From assembly GCA_002007465.1 (NCBI GenBank), contig LNAC01000740.1:294713-358712 (forward strand): a DNA stretch of 64,000 nt. Reading direction: 5' to 3'. A program made the translations under genes and the position numbers. Below, one piece after another: positions 1-64,000 of this stretch (its first letter is position 1; every line of letters begins with the position of its first letter). This DNA comes from Ailurus styani. Its lineage: Eukaryota > Chordata > Mammalia > Carnivora > Ailuridae. Below the pieces are notes generated by a model. It was not told the origin of the DNA. It made no database searches and was given only the letters and a program-made list of their open reading frames with translations.

Positions 1-164
1 GCTACTGGGATACCGTTGCTTCTAGGCGCATTCAGTGGGGAGAGCTAGAATACATACACGGAGAATATAAATGCACATAGATACATAATGTGCATTCGTT
101 TGTATGTGTATATATACACATGTATAATAAACCTATAAATACACATATATCCATACCTGTTTCT

Positions 165-300
165 ATACTTGTATGCATGTGTATGTTTGTATTCACACAG
201 ACACACCCTAACCACGAGTTAATGCTGAAACCTCTCCAGATCCATTCTAACACCACAGTTATTCTATTTTTTTCTTATAGATTTGTAACTTTCTTCTTCA
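165..300 (+). mobile_element. LINE L1 3'-end-like fragment (tentative)
   Basis: The segment resembles carnivore L1 3' UTR sequence: a Tatg-rich stretch, then a block reading roughly 'gagttaatgctgaaacc...ccattctaacaccacag'. A second diverged copy of the same block lies at 925-1135 on the same strand. The family name is from memory of the repeat type and is not certain. Confidence 0.4.
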
Positions 301-924
301 ACAGTGAAAACCACAACTCCTGTTTTCCTCAGTATATTTACCCATTTTCTCAATCCTATATTACATAGAAAGTAGTTTCAGATTTTCTGACCCTACCACT
401 GGGAAAGAAAAAGAAACCTACCTGCCACTGTATATTCAAAACACTATAATTTGAGTGTACGTATTTAGTGGGATATAACTCTGAGAAGAGGAAAACAAAA
501 ATCTTGCATTGTTTTTAGTAATTATGTTTTGAAGAGATCATAATAATACAGTTTTTCTGAGACTATTACATAAATTGTGGGATAAATCAAATGAGTAATG
601 ATGTTGGTGCGGTTGAGAATTGAGCCTTTCGACATGGTTAAAAAGAGATATAGGTATGTGGTTAGTAAAGTTAAAATCCCATACTTTTAAGTTTGGATTA
701 CAAATAATGGTATGATCTTACGATATATTTTGTCTTATATATGCGCATGATTTTATACACTGTATACACACACACACTTCTGAATCAGCCTAGAAACAAT
801 GATCTACCTAATAGCAAGGAGCACCTCTGGAGCATCCAGACTCCCACTGAAAGAAACCAGGACTCCCAGGAAGAACATGGCTGACTACAGGTCTGGGCAG
901 GAAATCTACAGTAGGAACATAGAA

Positions 925-1135
925 CATGTCATACCACAAGCAAACATAAATAGACCTATCCACATCTGTTTCTTTCTATGTATGTATATGTGTACTCACA
1001 CCCCCCTTATACCCATGAGCTCATATGGATACCTCCAAATCCATTTTAACACCAGAGTTTATTCTCATCTTGCTCCTTTCTGTAGTCAACTGGTGATGTC
1101 AAAAGAATTCAGGGGCCAACTTGGAATTTCCCACA
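925..1135 (+). mobile_element. LINE L1 3'-end-like fragment (tentative)
   Basis: This is a second copy of the block at 165-300. It shares 'acct...catctgtttctttctatgtatgtat', 'cccatgagctcatatgg' and 'ccattttaacaccagag' in the same order. Copy-to-copy divergence is high, so both are old. Confidence 0.4.
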
Positions 1136-1285
1136 GGAAAAAGAACAACAACAATGGGATAAAACATAGCACATACATTTAAGTGCATAACCTCATTGCG
1201 TTCTTTAAAAAATAAATAGAAAAGTCTTAATTGGTCACTTTTAGAGGATGTTATTTTGGAAACTGATTTAAACGGAGAGAAAGAA

Positions 1286-1503
1286 GGGGCACCTAGGTGG
1301 CTTAGCCAGTTACACGTCCAACTCTTGGTTTTAGCTCAGGTCCTGATCTCGTGGCTCATGGGATTGAGCCACAAGTTGGGCTCCGCACTCAGCGGGAGTC
1401 TGGCTGGATATTCTCTCCCTCTACCCCTTCCCCCATTCGTGCACTCTCTCACTCTCTCTCTGTCTCTAAAACAAATAAATCTTTAAGAAATAAAGAAAGA
1501 AAG
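1286..1503 (+). mobile_element. CanSINE (tRNA-Lys-derived SINE)
   Basis: It begins 'ggggcacctaggtggcttag', a diverged tRNA-Lys-like head. Then come a 'gctcaggtcctgatctcgtg' B-box region, a 'gggctccgcactcagcggg' body, a CT-rich stretch, and a tail 'aaataaatctttaag' with an A/G-rich run. Full length for the family but rather diverged. Confidence 0.9.
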
Positions 1504-1861
1504 AATCAGGCATTTAGCTTGTCTTTTCTATAGGAACTGAACATCAGGGTAACCAAAAAATTGATGAGGGATTGTAACCCCTAATGAAATAGTGGATCTA
1601 GCCAGTGATTATCACTCAGAGAAAGACAGCCAGACATCATACGTCTCCTGATGGAATTTCAAACACCACCAAGAAACACAGTTGCCAAAAATCAAATCTT
1701 AACCTGATCAGGTCTCAAGATGTACAGCTCCCAGTTTAGAGGAAATACAGGGAACAGAGGAACTTACTCAGTGACACAGCCAGAATGCAGGGGGCAAAAT
1801 GTGGACCATTAGAAACTAGAGGACAGAAACCCGGTCTCCCCGACAAAAAAGTTGCATTTGA

Positions 1862-2078
1862 GGGGCACCTGGGTGACTCAGTCATTTGAACGTCTGACTC
1901 TTGATTTTGGCTCAGATCATGATCTCAGGGTCATGAGATCAAGCCCCATGTTGGGCTCCCCACTCAGTGCAGAGTCTGCTTCTCCCTTTCCCTTTGCTCC
2001 TCCCCCTCACACTCGCATGCTCTCTCTCTCTCTCTCTCGCTCTCTCTGAAATAAAGAAATAAAATCTTTTTTTTTTTT
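1862..2078 (+). mobile_element. CanSINE with clear target-site duplication
   Basis: A full-length element with tRNA-like head, (CT)n stretch and 'aaataaaatc' plus T-run tail. It is flanked by an imperfect direct repeat: 'gttgcatttga' at 1851-1861 and 'gttgtatttga' at 2081-2091. This is the expected footprint of L1-driven insertion. Confidence 0.93.
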
Positions 2079-2831
2079 AAGTTGTATTTGAAAAAGGGAG
2101 AGGTCAAAAAAGCAAGGAGTGTCTATAGATTGAAAGAGACTTGAGACATATCAACGCACTACTACATATGGGCCCTATTTACATCCTGATTCAAACAAGC
2201 ACACTTAATATGCCTATGAGATAAGCAGGGAAATAAGGACACTGATGAGGTGGTTCATACCAAGTTTTCATGTTTTGAAGTGTGGCAATGGCAAAGACAA
2301 GAGTCCTTATCTTTCTAATTATACTTTAAATACGTAAAGATGAAACCTTAGGATGCCTAGGATTTGCTTCATAATAGCTTTAGAGGGTAAGGGCATGGTA
2401 GAGATGAAAAACGATTGTCCATAAGAGGTCTTTCTACTTTTCTCTACTGTTGTCTGTGTGTGAAAATTTCTTTTTAGTAAAATGAGAACGTGGTGTTGCT
2501 AGCTCTGAAGCATTTGCCCAGAGAGTAGGACAGCATCCTGGGAATGAGTGCCCACGCTCAGACTGCAAGCTGGGGAGGGGAGGAAGCCATGTCCTTCTCA
2601 TCACTTTATCCCAGCATATGGTAATCACTCAGTGAATAATGGTGTGAAGAAATGAGTGAGTTTGAAGGGGCAACTGACATCTGGGTGAATCTTGTTCCAA
2701 AATTGGTCCCATGACTCATAACTGTGAGAGTTGGCCACTCACACCACATGGTATTTAAGCATTTCTCTGTTCCTTGGGCTGCTGCCATTATATCTGGTGA
2801 CATGATGTGTATGACCTTCCTTCCTTCCCAG

Positions 2832-57072
<54,241 letters not shown>

Positions 57073-57778
57073 AACTTTTTCATTTAAGAAATGATTGTGA
57101 CTTGTAAGTTTCTTATCCCATAAAGGTTTGTTACTTCCTCACTTCACCTTCATAAGAACCTGTGTTTCCATAAGTAATATTATCTACCTAATTTTCTGAG
57201 AACTGTGGTCACAGATGTTAATAGTCGCAGGGTCTTGCCACTTCATTAGCTGAGTGTCGTCGACCTAGTGTAGGAGGCACAGAATTCTCATTCTGTTACC
57301 CAGTTGTCCATTCCAGCAGCCGTAGCTGATACAGTACTTGGTGACACGCCCCACCCCCCTTCTTCTCCAAGTTTCCCACTCATTTGAGGAGGGACAATGG
57401 CAAAAGAAAGCTGTCTAGGGATTTACCACCGAAGGGCTGAAGAGCAGAGACCACGAGGAGCTCCTTTTTTCCATGAGCTGTGTTGAATGGGAAGCATGTA
57501 ATGGGGAAACCAAAAAGCACAGAAACAGGAAATGCTGGTGCATATTTTTTCATTCAAATATTTCCCTATTCTATCATGATGACTAAATGAGTAATATAGA
57601 CAGAAGCATATAACTAATGGTTGACAAAGCATATATTCATTTCTTTATAAAACAGAAACCTTCCTGGTAGTAACAGGACATCCCCGTCATGGTTTTGCAG
57701 ACACGTGCAGCAAGAAGAAACACTAGGCATTCTTTTATACACACGTGTGCTCTCTCCCCCAAGTTAGAGGCTCACTCT

Positions 57779-57890
57779 CCCTCGTTCTCAAGAGTCGCTC
57801 TGGCTGCCACTGGTGCCTGAACGGGTTTTTACCCTGTGCTTCCCTTCGCCAAGAATAAGGCTCTTTCTGGAGCCTGGGAGAGTATTGTCA
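57779..57890 (+). repeat. Direct duplication, copy 1 (ends at N)
   Basis: 112 bp identical to 58004-58115 except one C/T difference (57808 versus 58033). Copy 1 stops exactly at the N at 57891. Confidence 0.97.
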
Positions 57891-58003
57891 NAGGATGAGA
57901 AAGCTTTACACCCCCGGGGTTCTTGCCGGCAGCGGGGGCGGGCGAGGGGGTCGCCCTCCGGGGGGCCGCACGCTGCTTGTAAGCACACGGCCGCCAGCTG
58001 CTC

Positions 58004-58115
58004 CCCTCGTTCTCAAGAGTCGCTCTGGCTGCTACTGGTGCCTGAACGGGTTTTTACCCTGTGCTTCCCTTCGCCAAGAATAAGGCTCTTTCTGGAGCCT
58101 GGGAGAGTATTGTCA
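58004..58115 (+). repeat. Direct duplication, copy 2
   Basis: Second copy, offset 225 bp. The 113 bp between the copies (57891-58003) is very GC-rich, unlike the rest of the 3' UTR. Confidence 0.97.
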
Positions 58116-58630
58116 CTCAACACTTTTTACACTTTGCTAGGTCCCTTCGTCAAAACTGAGATTGTCAGAACGTGTGTGCCACCTTTTATAAAACGACTGT
58201 GAACGTTTGTTTCTTCTCTCTTTTTTTTTTCCCTCTCTCTCTCCAGTTCCCATTTTGCATTTGGACCCAGATTCCAAATCTGAGTTAGCCGAGACCATTG
58301 CAAATTAACATGATTTTCCCTTCTTCCTCACTCGGGAAGCACCTGCCTGAGGGGCGCTCACCCCACCTTCTGTCCCTTCCCACTTGTGTCCCATCCTTCC
58401 CGAGGGTCTTATTCTTTATCGACAGTTCACACTCTGAGACTTGAAATAAGCTCATGGTTCAGGACTCTGGGGGCACAGGGCTGTGCAGGACCGTTGGAAA
58501 TGTTGGAAGTGTTACTAGTACCAGTTTCACTTTGTGTTGTCACAATTTACTGTATTTTTTACTTTTTCTGTTACAGTTTTGCTAATTTATCGGAAGGTCC
58601 AAAAGTTTGACATAACTATTTCAGTTTGCA

Positions 58631-58639
58631 TTATTTATT
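58631..58639 (+). promoter_or_regulatory. AU-rich element nonamer in 3' UTR
   Basis: TTATTTATT matches the UUAUUUA(U/A)(U/A) core recognised by mRNA-decay factors. A related 'aatttattta' lies at 59021-59030. Role in this transcript is inference. Confidence 0.5.
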
Positions 58640-59608
58640 TATGATGCTTTTGTCATTGTCTTTTATACATTTGGGATTATAAATTATGTAAATGTTAAAA
58701 TGAGCATCTCAAAGAAGTCTGTTAAATTGTGACCAGAAAAAAAAAAAATCAGTCAGATGTATTTTCAAACAGTGGAGTCCCAGCATTATGAATCAGAGAT
58801 AAAAATAAGAAATTCTGTAACCGATCATATAAGTATGGAGAAAGAATCCAGCGAATGAGCAAATCCTATTTAATGACATCTTTGTAGCATAGATGGTCTA
58901 TAATGCTGACAACAGATTTCTTAGAAATGCTGCTCTCTATTTAACTAACATTTTGTTCAGTTTTGCCTCCAGTGGAAGCAGAAAGGGTTTTTTCAGCTGT
59001 TAAATCCTAAAAATCAATATAATTTATTTATGTAAAAAAAAATCACTCAATCGATATATTTTTGAACCTTTTAAGTACTAATTTTCTTTTTATCAAGTAG
59101 AAAAAAATGTATTTGCCCTAAATCCTTAAAATACAAATGCTATAAAAATTCATGTATCTTGAAAGCCTTACTGCAAATGAGTATTATAGACATCCAGCAG
59201 AGCCTGGGTTTCCCTTTGTCGGCGTCGTTGTTGTTTTGTATGGAAAAGCTGCTTTCCCCAGGTTCTGCTTAGAACCTCCAGTAGGTCACAGGGTTCAATA
59301 TGGATTTGATTTAAAAACCCACCAGCATGCTGAATCCCTTGTTATATCTTACCGAACCTGTATGTTAACTCTCTGGGTGTTTAGGCTTATCTTTGACTGC
59401 TATTGTGTCCCTGTTTGCAAAATGAAAATGACACTCTGTGGATTATTTGCTCTGTAAGGCATAAGTGCTTCTTATGATTATTTTGACGTTTCCAAGAGCA
59501 AAAAGCCAAATCTAAACTCTCTTCAGCAAACTTGAGCCTTTTCATCTAAATTCCATGTCACTCACAGCCATAACTTTCCTTGGTCATTCTTCACCCCGTG
59601 TCTCACAT

Positions 59609-59614
59609 AATAAA
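59609..59614 (+). terminator. CHD6: Canonical poly(A) signal of CHD6
   Basis: AATAAA with a downstream GT-rich stretch ('tgtctgtggtcttgat') at 59617-59632. It lies 2.5 kb past the stop codon, about the expected 3' UTR length. A genomic A-run follows at 59641. Confidence 0.8.
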
Positions 59615-61234
59615 TTGTCTGTGGTCTTGATCCTGGATTTAAAAAAAAAAAAAAAACAATTTTAAAAGTCAAACTCAGTGGCACTCGGATGTCTCTTGCT
59701 GCCTGGGCCTTGTATGAATGACCCTACGCACACAGCAGTCCACGATCTTACGAGGTGCCCAGTTTGTTCTGGGCTCGTCAAGTATTCATTCATGGGGATG
59801 GACTGGCCGGATCTCTTGACCAGCTCTCTTAACCAGAACACTGGTTAAGACCCATGCCACAGAAAGGAGTGCAGCCAAGTACCCACTTCCCGCACTTGGG
59901 GCCCGAACACTCGAAGCTGATGCCTCAACTGCACCACTTTCTTAAACCCCTTTCTAGAAGCATGCCCCTCAAATCACACACCTGGGACTTCGGGGCGGTG
60001 GGGTACCCCTGTGGGCTCGGAGCAGGCTCAAAAACACAGGAATGCCTCCATAGCTGGAGTCCTTAAGGCTCGTTAAGGATTCGGTGGTCCTTAGCTTGGG
60101 GAAGCATGACTTCCGGAGCCCCAGAAGGACTGTGAAGTTACCAACGAGGCTGGCAGGAGAGTGCTGAAGTCTCAATGAGACAGAGCAGGAGACCACCAGT
60201 TTCGCCCTTGCTGGGTCCTTACTAGGTGCCTCCCACCAATAGGTGGTGGCTGAAGAGCACGGAGGATGCCTGTGACATTGGTCACCAAGGAAGGATGTAC
60301 CATGGTCTTCCTAGACCTCCAGTCCAGGTGTTCGGAGCCCTCATTCCAGGCAAAGTGATAATTCATGCAGCCTGAGCCAAGAGGCTTGGTTTCACTCTTG
60401 ACCTCGGAGGCTGCTGCGGCAGATTCTCCTGTGAGGGCAGAAGAGTGCGATTAGTTGAGCCCGTGGGCTGGTGTTGGGGTGTTTTGTGTGTGTTTGCCGT
60501 AAATGACCTCATTCGTCTTCGGAGCGTCTTGGTTGCTGGGTAGAGGGTTGCTGGTGTCCAGGCTGCCCACTGAAAGCCAACAGAAGGCTGCAAAGCTGTC
60601 TCACCAAGCACAGAGAACAGAGCTGGGGCTAGGTCCCACTGGCTGAGGTTGGAACAGGCCAGCCTTTGCGATGCCCGTTCGGGACCCCCTCCACCTCAGA
60701 GACCAGATCAGACTGAGTGACGCTCAAAAAAATGGGCACCGGGGACAACGGAACAGCTGTGCCACACCCTCTGGAAACCTTTATGCTCGATGCATTTATA
60801 GTGAATTCCTTAAAATGGTTTCTTGCAAGAATTATTGTTGATCTGCCTGGTCAGAGAAGGATCTCTTTCTTGGGTCAGCAGTGGGGTCATCGAGCCCAGT
60901 GACGAGCACCTCGGTTCCAGACAGGTGGCTGCTCAGAACTCCAGCTTACATGCTGCCTGGGGGCCGGCACCAGACCCTCCTCCTAATCCAGACTTGGCAG
61001 GGCCTATGGGGTGAGCTGGGAAGTAAGGGAAAGGGGTGAATTAAGTACACCCCCTTGAGGAAGATATTGCGGGCCATCAGTTTGGAGGTGACTGAAGCTG
61101 GCCCTGTGGAGACCGTCCTGTTGTCTGTTCTGGCTCTCAGCCCTTGCCTGAGGACGAAGGGACCCCCAGAATGGAGAGCAGGGCAAAGGGAAAAGAGATG
61201 GCTTTCTTGGGGTGGGGGGAATGGGGGCCACATC

Positions 61235-61345
61235 CCTACCTTCTCCAAGCCTGTTTCCTCATCTGTAGAACAGGGAGAATTCTAACTCGCACCCAAAGGG
61301 TTGGTGATGGGGTTGATGGCAATGACCGACGTCCAGTGCTGAAAA
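61235..61345 (+). mobile_element. MIR fragment (ancient)
   Basis: 'agcctgtttcctcatctgta', 'gaacagggagaattctaact' and 'ccagtgctgaaaagtagg' match the 3' half of MIR. Confidence 0.6.
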
Positions 61346-61779
61346 GTAGGCTTGTACCTGAGTTGTGTGTCTTTACTGCTTTTGAGTAGCTGGTGAGGGA
61401 AGGAGCACCAGGCCCCTGGAAAGAGGGTAATCGAATCAAGGATGTCGCAGGGAAATCAAGGATAAGGAGGGTCTTGCTCCAAGGCCCAGGTTCCTCCAGA
61501 ATTTACGGAGCCTCCTTGAGCATAGAGTTGCCAGATGGAAGGCGGGAAAGGACACCCAGTTAGTTTTAATTTCAGATACACTGATTTTCTTCGTATAAAT
61601 ATACCCCATGCAGTATTCGGTACATACTCACTAAAAACTTTTATCTGGAATTTGAATTTAACCAGCCAGCCTGTATTTTCTCCGATAACCTCCCTCATTG
61701 TAATAGTGCACGCTTCCTAGGCACTTCCTCGAGTTGGGGCTTACTCTGAGGGCTTTGTGGCCATATTCTCAATTCTCTT

Positions 61780-61890
61780 GATAATTCAAAAATCCCCAAT
61801 TTACAGATGAGAGCACCAAGGCCCAGAGAGGTGAAATAACTTGTCCATTCACCCAACCAGTACCTGGCAGAGCTGGGATTTGGGGACCCA
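61780..61890 (-). mobile_element. MIR fragment, antisense
   Basis: The + strand reads 'ccaatttacagatgagagca', 'ccaaggcccagagaggtgaa', 'taacttgtccattcaccc' and 'cctggcagagctgggatttg', the reverse complement of the MIR core. Confidence 0.8.
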
Positions 61891-63034
61891 GGAAGATCCC
61901 AGAGCCATTAGCTGAGCAGGGGATCGGGATCTAGTCTGAGGCCTGGAGCAAGCCGCCCCTCTAAGGCAGCTTTGGGGAGTATGGTGAAGGCAATGATGAG
62001 CAGGGGAAGGGGCCATTCTGGTGCCAGCCACCCTGCGCCAGTTACCCTGGGGGGAGGGGCTTCCTTCCCATCCCGCTGTGCTAGCCTAGGGGCGTTCTTG
62101 GAGTCTCATGCCTGGCGCTGCGACTCCCCAGCCCAGGTGAAAGGGGCCATGTGAGGAGCAGCAACCAGTCTTGGAAAGAAATGGCGGGGGGTGTGTAACT
62201 TCTCAGCTGGAAGGGCCAGAGGGAAGTCCAGGACTGAGTGGAGGGGCAACTCACCAGTGACAGCAGCCCATCCCTCATGGCTGGAACCGAGGGTCTGCTC
62301 TAAGGCCAGAGTACACAGGACCAGAAAGCCCAACTGGGAGAGCTCTGACCCAGCTTTTTGGTGCGTAGTCTGCTCACCCCTCGCCCCAGGTGCCCGTGGG
62401 TTGCCCACTGCCACTGCACTGGGTGCTGCAGGAGCCGCCTGGAAAGGGGAAGTGATGCAACTCATCGCCCCCCCACCCCCACCCCAGGCCCGGCCATGAC
62501 CCTCCTCCCTGGGTTCCAGCACTGGCTCCTGGGTGTCCATTCGGTTCTGCCCACGGTGCTTGGCCTTGACATGCGGGAGCTCATCCCACAGCATGTCCTC
62601 CACATGAGGACAAGCCTTGGGTCGGCCGCCAGCTGCCATCAGCCAGAATTCAGAGGTGGGTCTGGTGGCGGAACCACAGGCCCAACACTGTCCCAGCGTG
62701 GAGTCCGTGGAGCACAGCGGTCGTCTGTTTCTGCCTAGCCCACGGGCCACGCGTGGGCCTGACGTTTGTCAATAACGGAAAAATCAAAAGATGAGGACTA
62801 TTTCATGACATGTGAAAATCACGCCAAATTCCAATTTCAGAGCCCGGAGCACAGCCATACCCATTCCTTTCTGTTCCTGTCTGTGGCCGTTTGTTGAGAG
62901 TCGTCACAACCACCAGGCCTGCAAAGCCAAAAATATGTACTGTCTGGCCCTTTACAGAAATCGTTGGCAGACCCCTGTCATAGAGCATCAGTTTTATTCA
63001 TAGATTCAGTGCAAAAACGAAGTTATTTAAAATA

Positions 63035-63162
63035 TTTTTTAAAGATTTTATTTATTTATTTGTCAGAGAGAGAAAGAGAGAGAGCACACAAGCAGGCAGA
63101 GTGGCAGGCAAAGGCAGAGGGAGAAGCGGGCTCCCTGCTGAGCAAGGAGCCCAATGTGGGAC
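63035..63162 (-). mobile_element. CanSINE fragment, antisense, lacking its 5' head
   Basis: 'taaagattttatttatttat', (GA)n, 'gcaggcagagtggcaggcaa', 'gaagcgggctccctgctgag' and 'gagcccaatgtgggac', then abrupt loss of similarity where the tRNA-like head should be. Confidence 0.9.
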
Positions 63163-63921
63163 ACCCCCCATGCCTTGGGAAGGGGCCGGTGACACAGGCC
63201 TCAGCCAGTGGCTGTGAGCTCTCTACCTGCAGCGTGGCCAGAGGGGAGGCCTCCCAGGAAGACAGGCCTGGGGGAGGAGCCCACGTCGGTCACCTTCCCA
63301 CCTGGAGCTGGGCAACAGGAAGGCCGGACGTGGGAGCATGGAGTGCACGGCAGCCGCGGCTGGGAGCCCTCCGGGGCTTGGAAGCGGAGTTGAGAGGAAC
63401 ACAGGAAAGAGCACCTGGGACCACGTCTGCAAGGGATGAATGAGTGTCCCTCTCTCCGCCTCCCACACCTGTGACTAAGGGCAGCACACACACCTCATTG
63501 GCCCCCAGCCCATGGCCAGCTCAACCTTCATTTGATCGGCAGCTGGGGGGCCCCGAGCACTGCCTGGGGATCCCGGCCTCTTCCACTGTGCACCGAGCCA
63601 GGCGGGGCTTGGGGAGACAGACCAGACAGCACTCTGTGGTTGGGGACCGCAGAGTCTGGCAGGGAGGACAGCCCTGAGCCGAGGAAGCACGACATCTGCC
63701 AGACATCGCAGCCTCCCGGCAGCCAGAAGGGGCCGGGATGGGCTGGCCATCGCTGGGTGCCAGCAGTCGTGGGTGGTGGCAGAGGTGTGGGAGACAAGAG
63801 GGCGGAAGTGCCGACATTTCCAGGAAAGGAAGGTGGGCGATCTGGCAAACTCCAGCCTAGTACATTTGACATCAACCCTACTGGGCACCATTGTAGAAGG
63901 GATTTTTAAAGAACAGGTCAA

Positions 63922-64000
63922 GGGCGCCTGGGTGGCTCAGTGGGTTAAAGCCTCTGCTTTCGGCTCAGGTCATGATCTCAGGGTCCTGGGATCGAGGCCC
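63922..64000 (+). mobile_element. Young CanSINE, cut by window end
   Basis: 'gggcgcctgggtggctcagt', 'gggttaaagcctctgctttc', 'ggctcaggtcatgatctcag' and 'ggtcctgggatcgaggccc'. The 'gggttaaagcctctgc' head is the mustelid-like form also seen at 28540-28749. Body and tail lie beyond the window. Confidence 0.93.

Larger units (their letters stand above)
1..2831 (+). other. CHD6: Intron upstream of the first exon in the window (3' part)
   Basis: There is no coding exon here. It ends in a pyrimidine-rich acceptor whose AG lies at 2830-2831. Contents are two diverged L1 3'-end-like fragments, two CanSINEs and AT-rich unique sequence. The short open frames lie in repeats or unique intronic DNA and have no recognisable protein similarity. 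Confidence 0.85.
57073..59640 (+). other. CHD6: CHD6 3' UTR
   Basis: It runs from the stop codon to just after the AATAAA at 59609-59614, about 2.56 kb. It is mainly AT-rich in its second half, with an AU-rich nonamer at 58631-58639. It includes the only N I noticed (57891) and a direct duplication around it. No repeats of the SINE/LINE type are obvious. The 3' end is inferred from the signal, not observed. Confidence 0.85.
59641..64000. other. Intergenic region downstream of CHD6
   Basis: No supported gene. Contains two MIR remnants, a CanSINE fragment and a CanSINE truncated by the window end. It is GC-rich from about 61900, which gives many chance open frames, the longest 214 codons at 62106-62750 (-). 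In human the next gene in this direction is EMILIN3, roughly 35 kb away, so absence is expected. Confidence 0.8.

Noticed and set aside
1852..2049. Open frames inside CanSINEs (also at 1256, 5419, 26267, 28402, 29153)
   Set aside because: Translation of SINE sequence; these elements are non-coding.
59641..59657. A-run as evidence of a processed pseudogene
   Set aside because: It directly follows the gene's own poly(A) signal and there is no retrocopy upstream, since the gene here has all its introns. It is a genomic A-tract.
62106..62750. 214-codon open frame on the - strand downstream of CHD6
   Set aside because: GC-rich region where long open frames occur by chance. No recognisable domain, overlapping open frames on the other strand, and no promoter or poly(A) evidence.
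63922..64000. tRNA-Lys-like sequence
   Set aside because: The head of every CanSINE resembles tRNA-Lys with A and B boxes, but none can form an intact tRNA cloverleaf with a proper acceptor end. They are SINE heads, not tRNA genes.

Overview
This is vertebrate (mammalian) nuclear DNA. It is a stretch of one large multi-exon gene on the + strand, followed by about 4.4 kb of downstream non-coding sequence. I recognise the gene as CHD6 (chromodomain helicase DNA-binding protein 6, CHD subfamily III). The assignment rests on an uninterrupted set of 20 coding exons, all bounded by GT/AG, whose phases all fit. They encode the last 1,829 residues of the protein, from helicase motif VI to the stop codon at 57070-57072. 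The upstream exons (chromodomains, most of the ATPase) lie before the window.

The host is a carnivoran. At least ten tRNA-Lys-derived CanSINEs are scattered through introns and downstream DNA. The youngest-looking ones (28540-28749 and 63922-64000) have the head sequence I associate with mustelids (ferret, mink, otter, badger). The order Carnivora is well supported; the family is inference.

Layout: 1-2831 is the end of an intron with two CanSINEs and L1 remnants. 2832-9564 holds six exons: helicase end, linker, and a SANT/SLIDE-like region. 13671-23123 holds four small, widely spaced exons. 23124-36807 is a 13.7-kb intron about half filled by one old antisense L1, which itself carries three later SINE insertions, one of them nested in another. 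36808-50137 holds nine exons, including the 1,578-bp exon with the acidic, poorly conserved middle of the protein. 56176-57072 is the last coding exon, followed by a ~2.56-kb 3' UTR ending at a canonical AATAAA (59609-59614). 59640-64000 has old MIRs, a partial SINE and a SINE running off the end, and no gene I can support.

No previously undescribed system is visible; the window is one conserved chromatin-remodeller gene plus ordinary mammalian repeats. The observations most worth a second look are a 112-bp duplication around the only N that I noticed, in the 3' UTR (a probable assembly artefact), a weak splice acceptor with a competing AG at 37543, and an in-frame intron read-through after the large exon.
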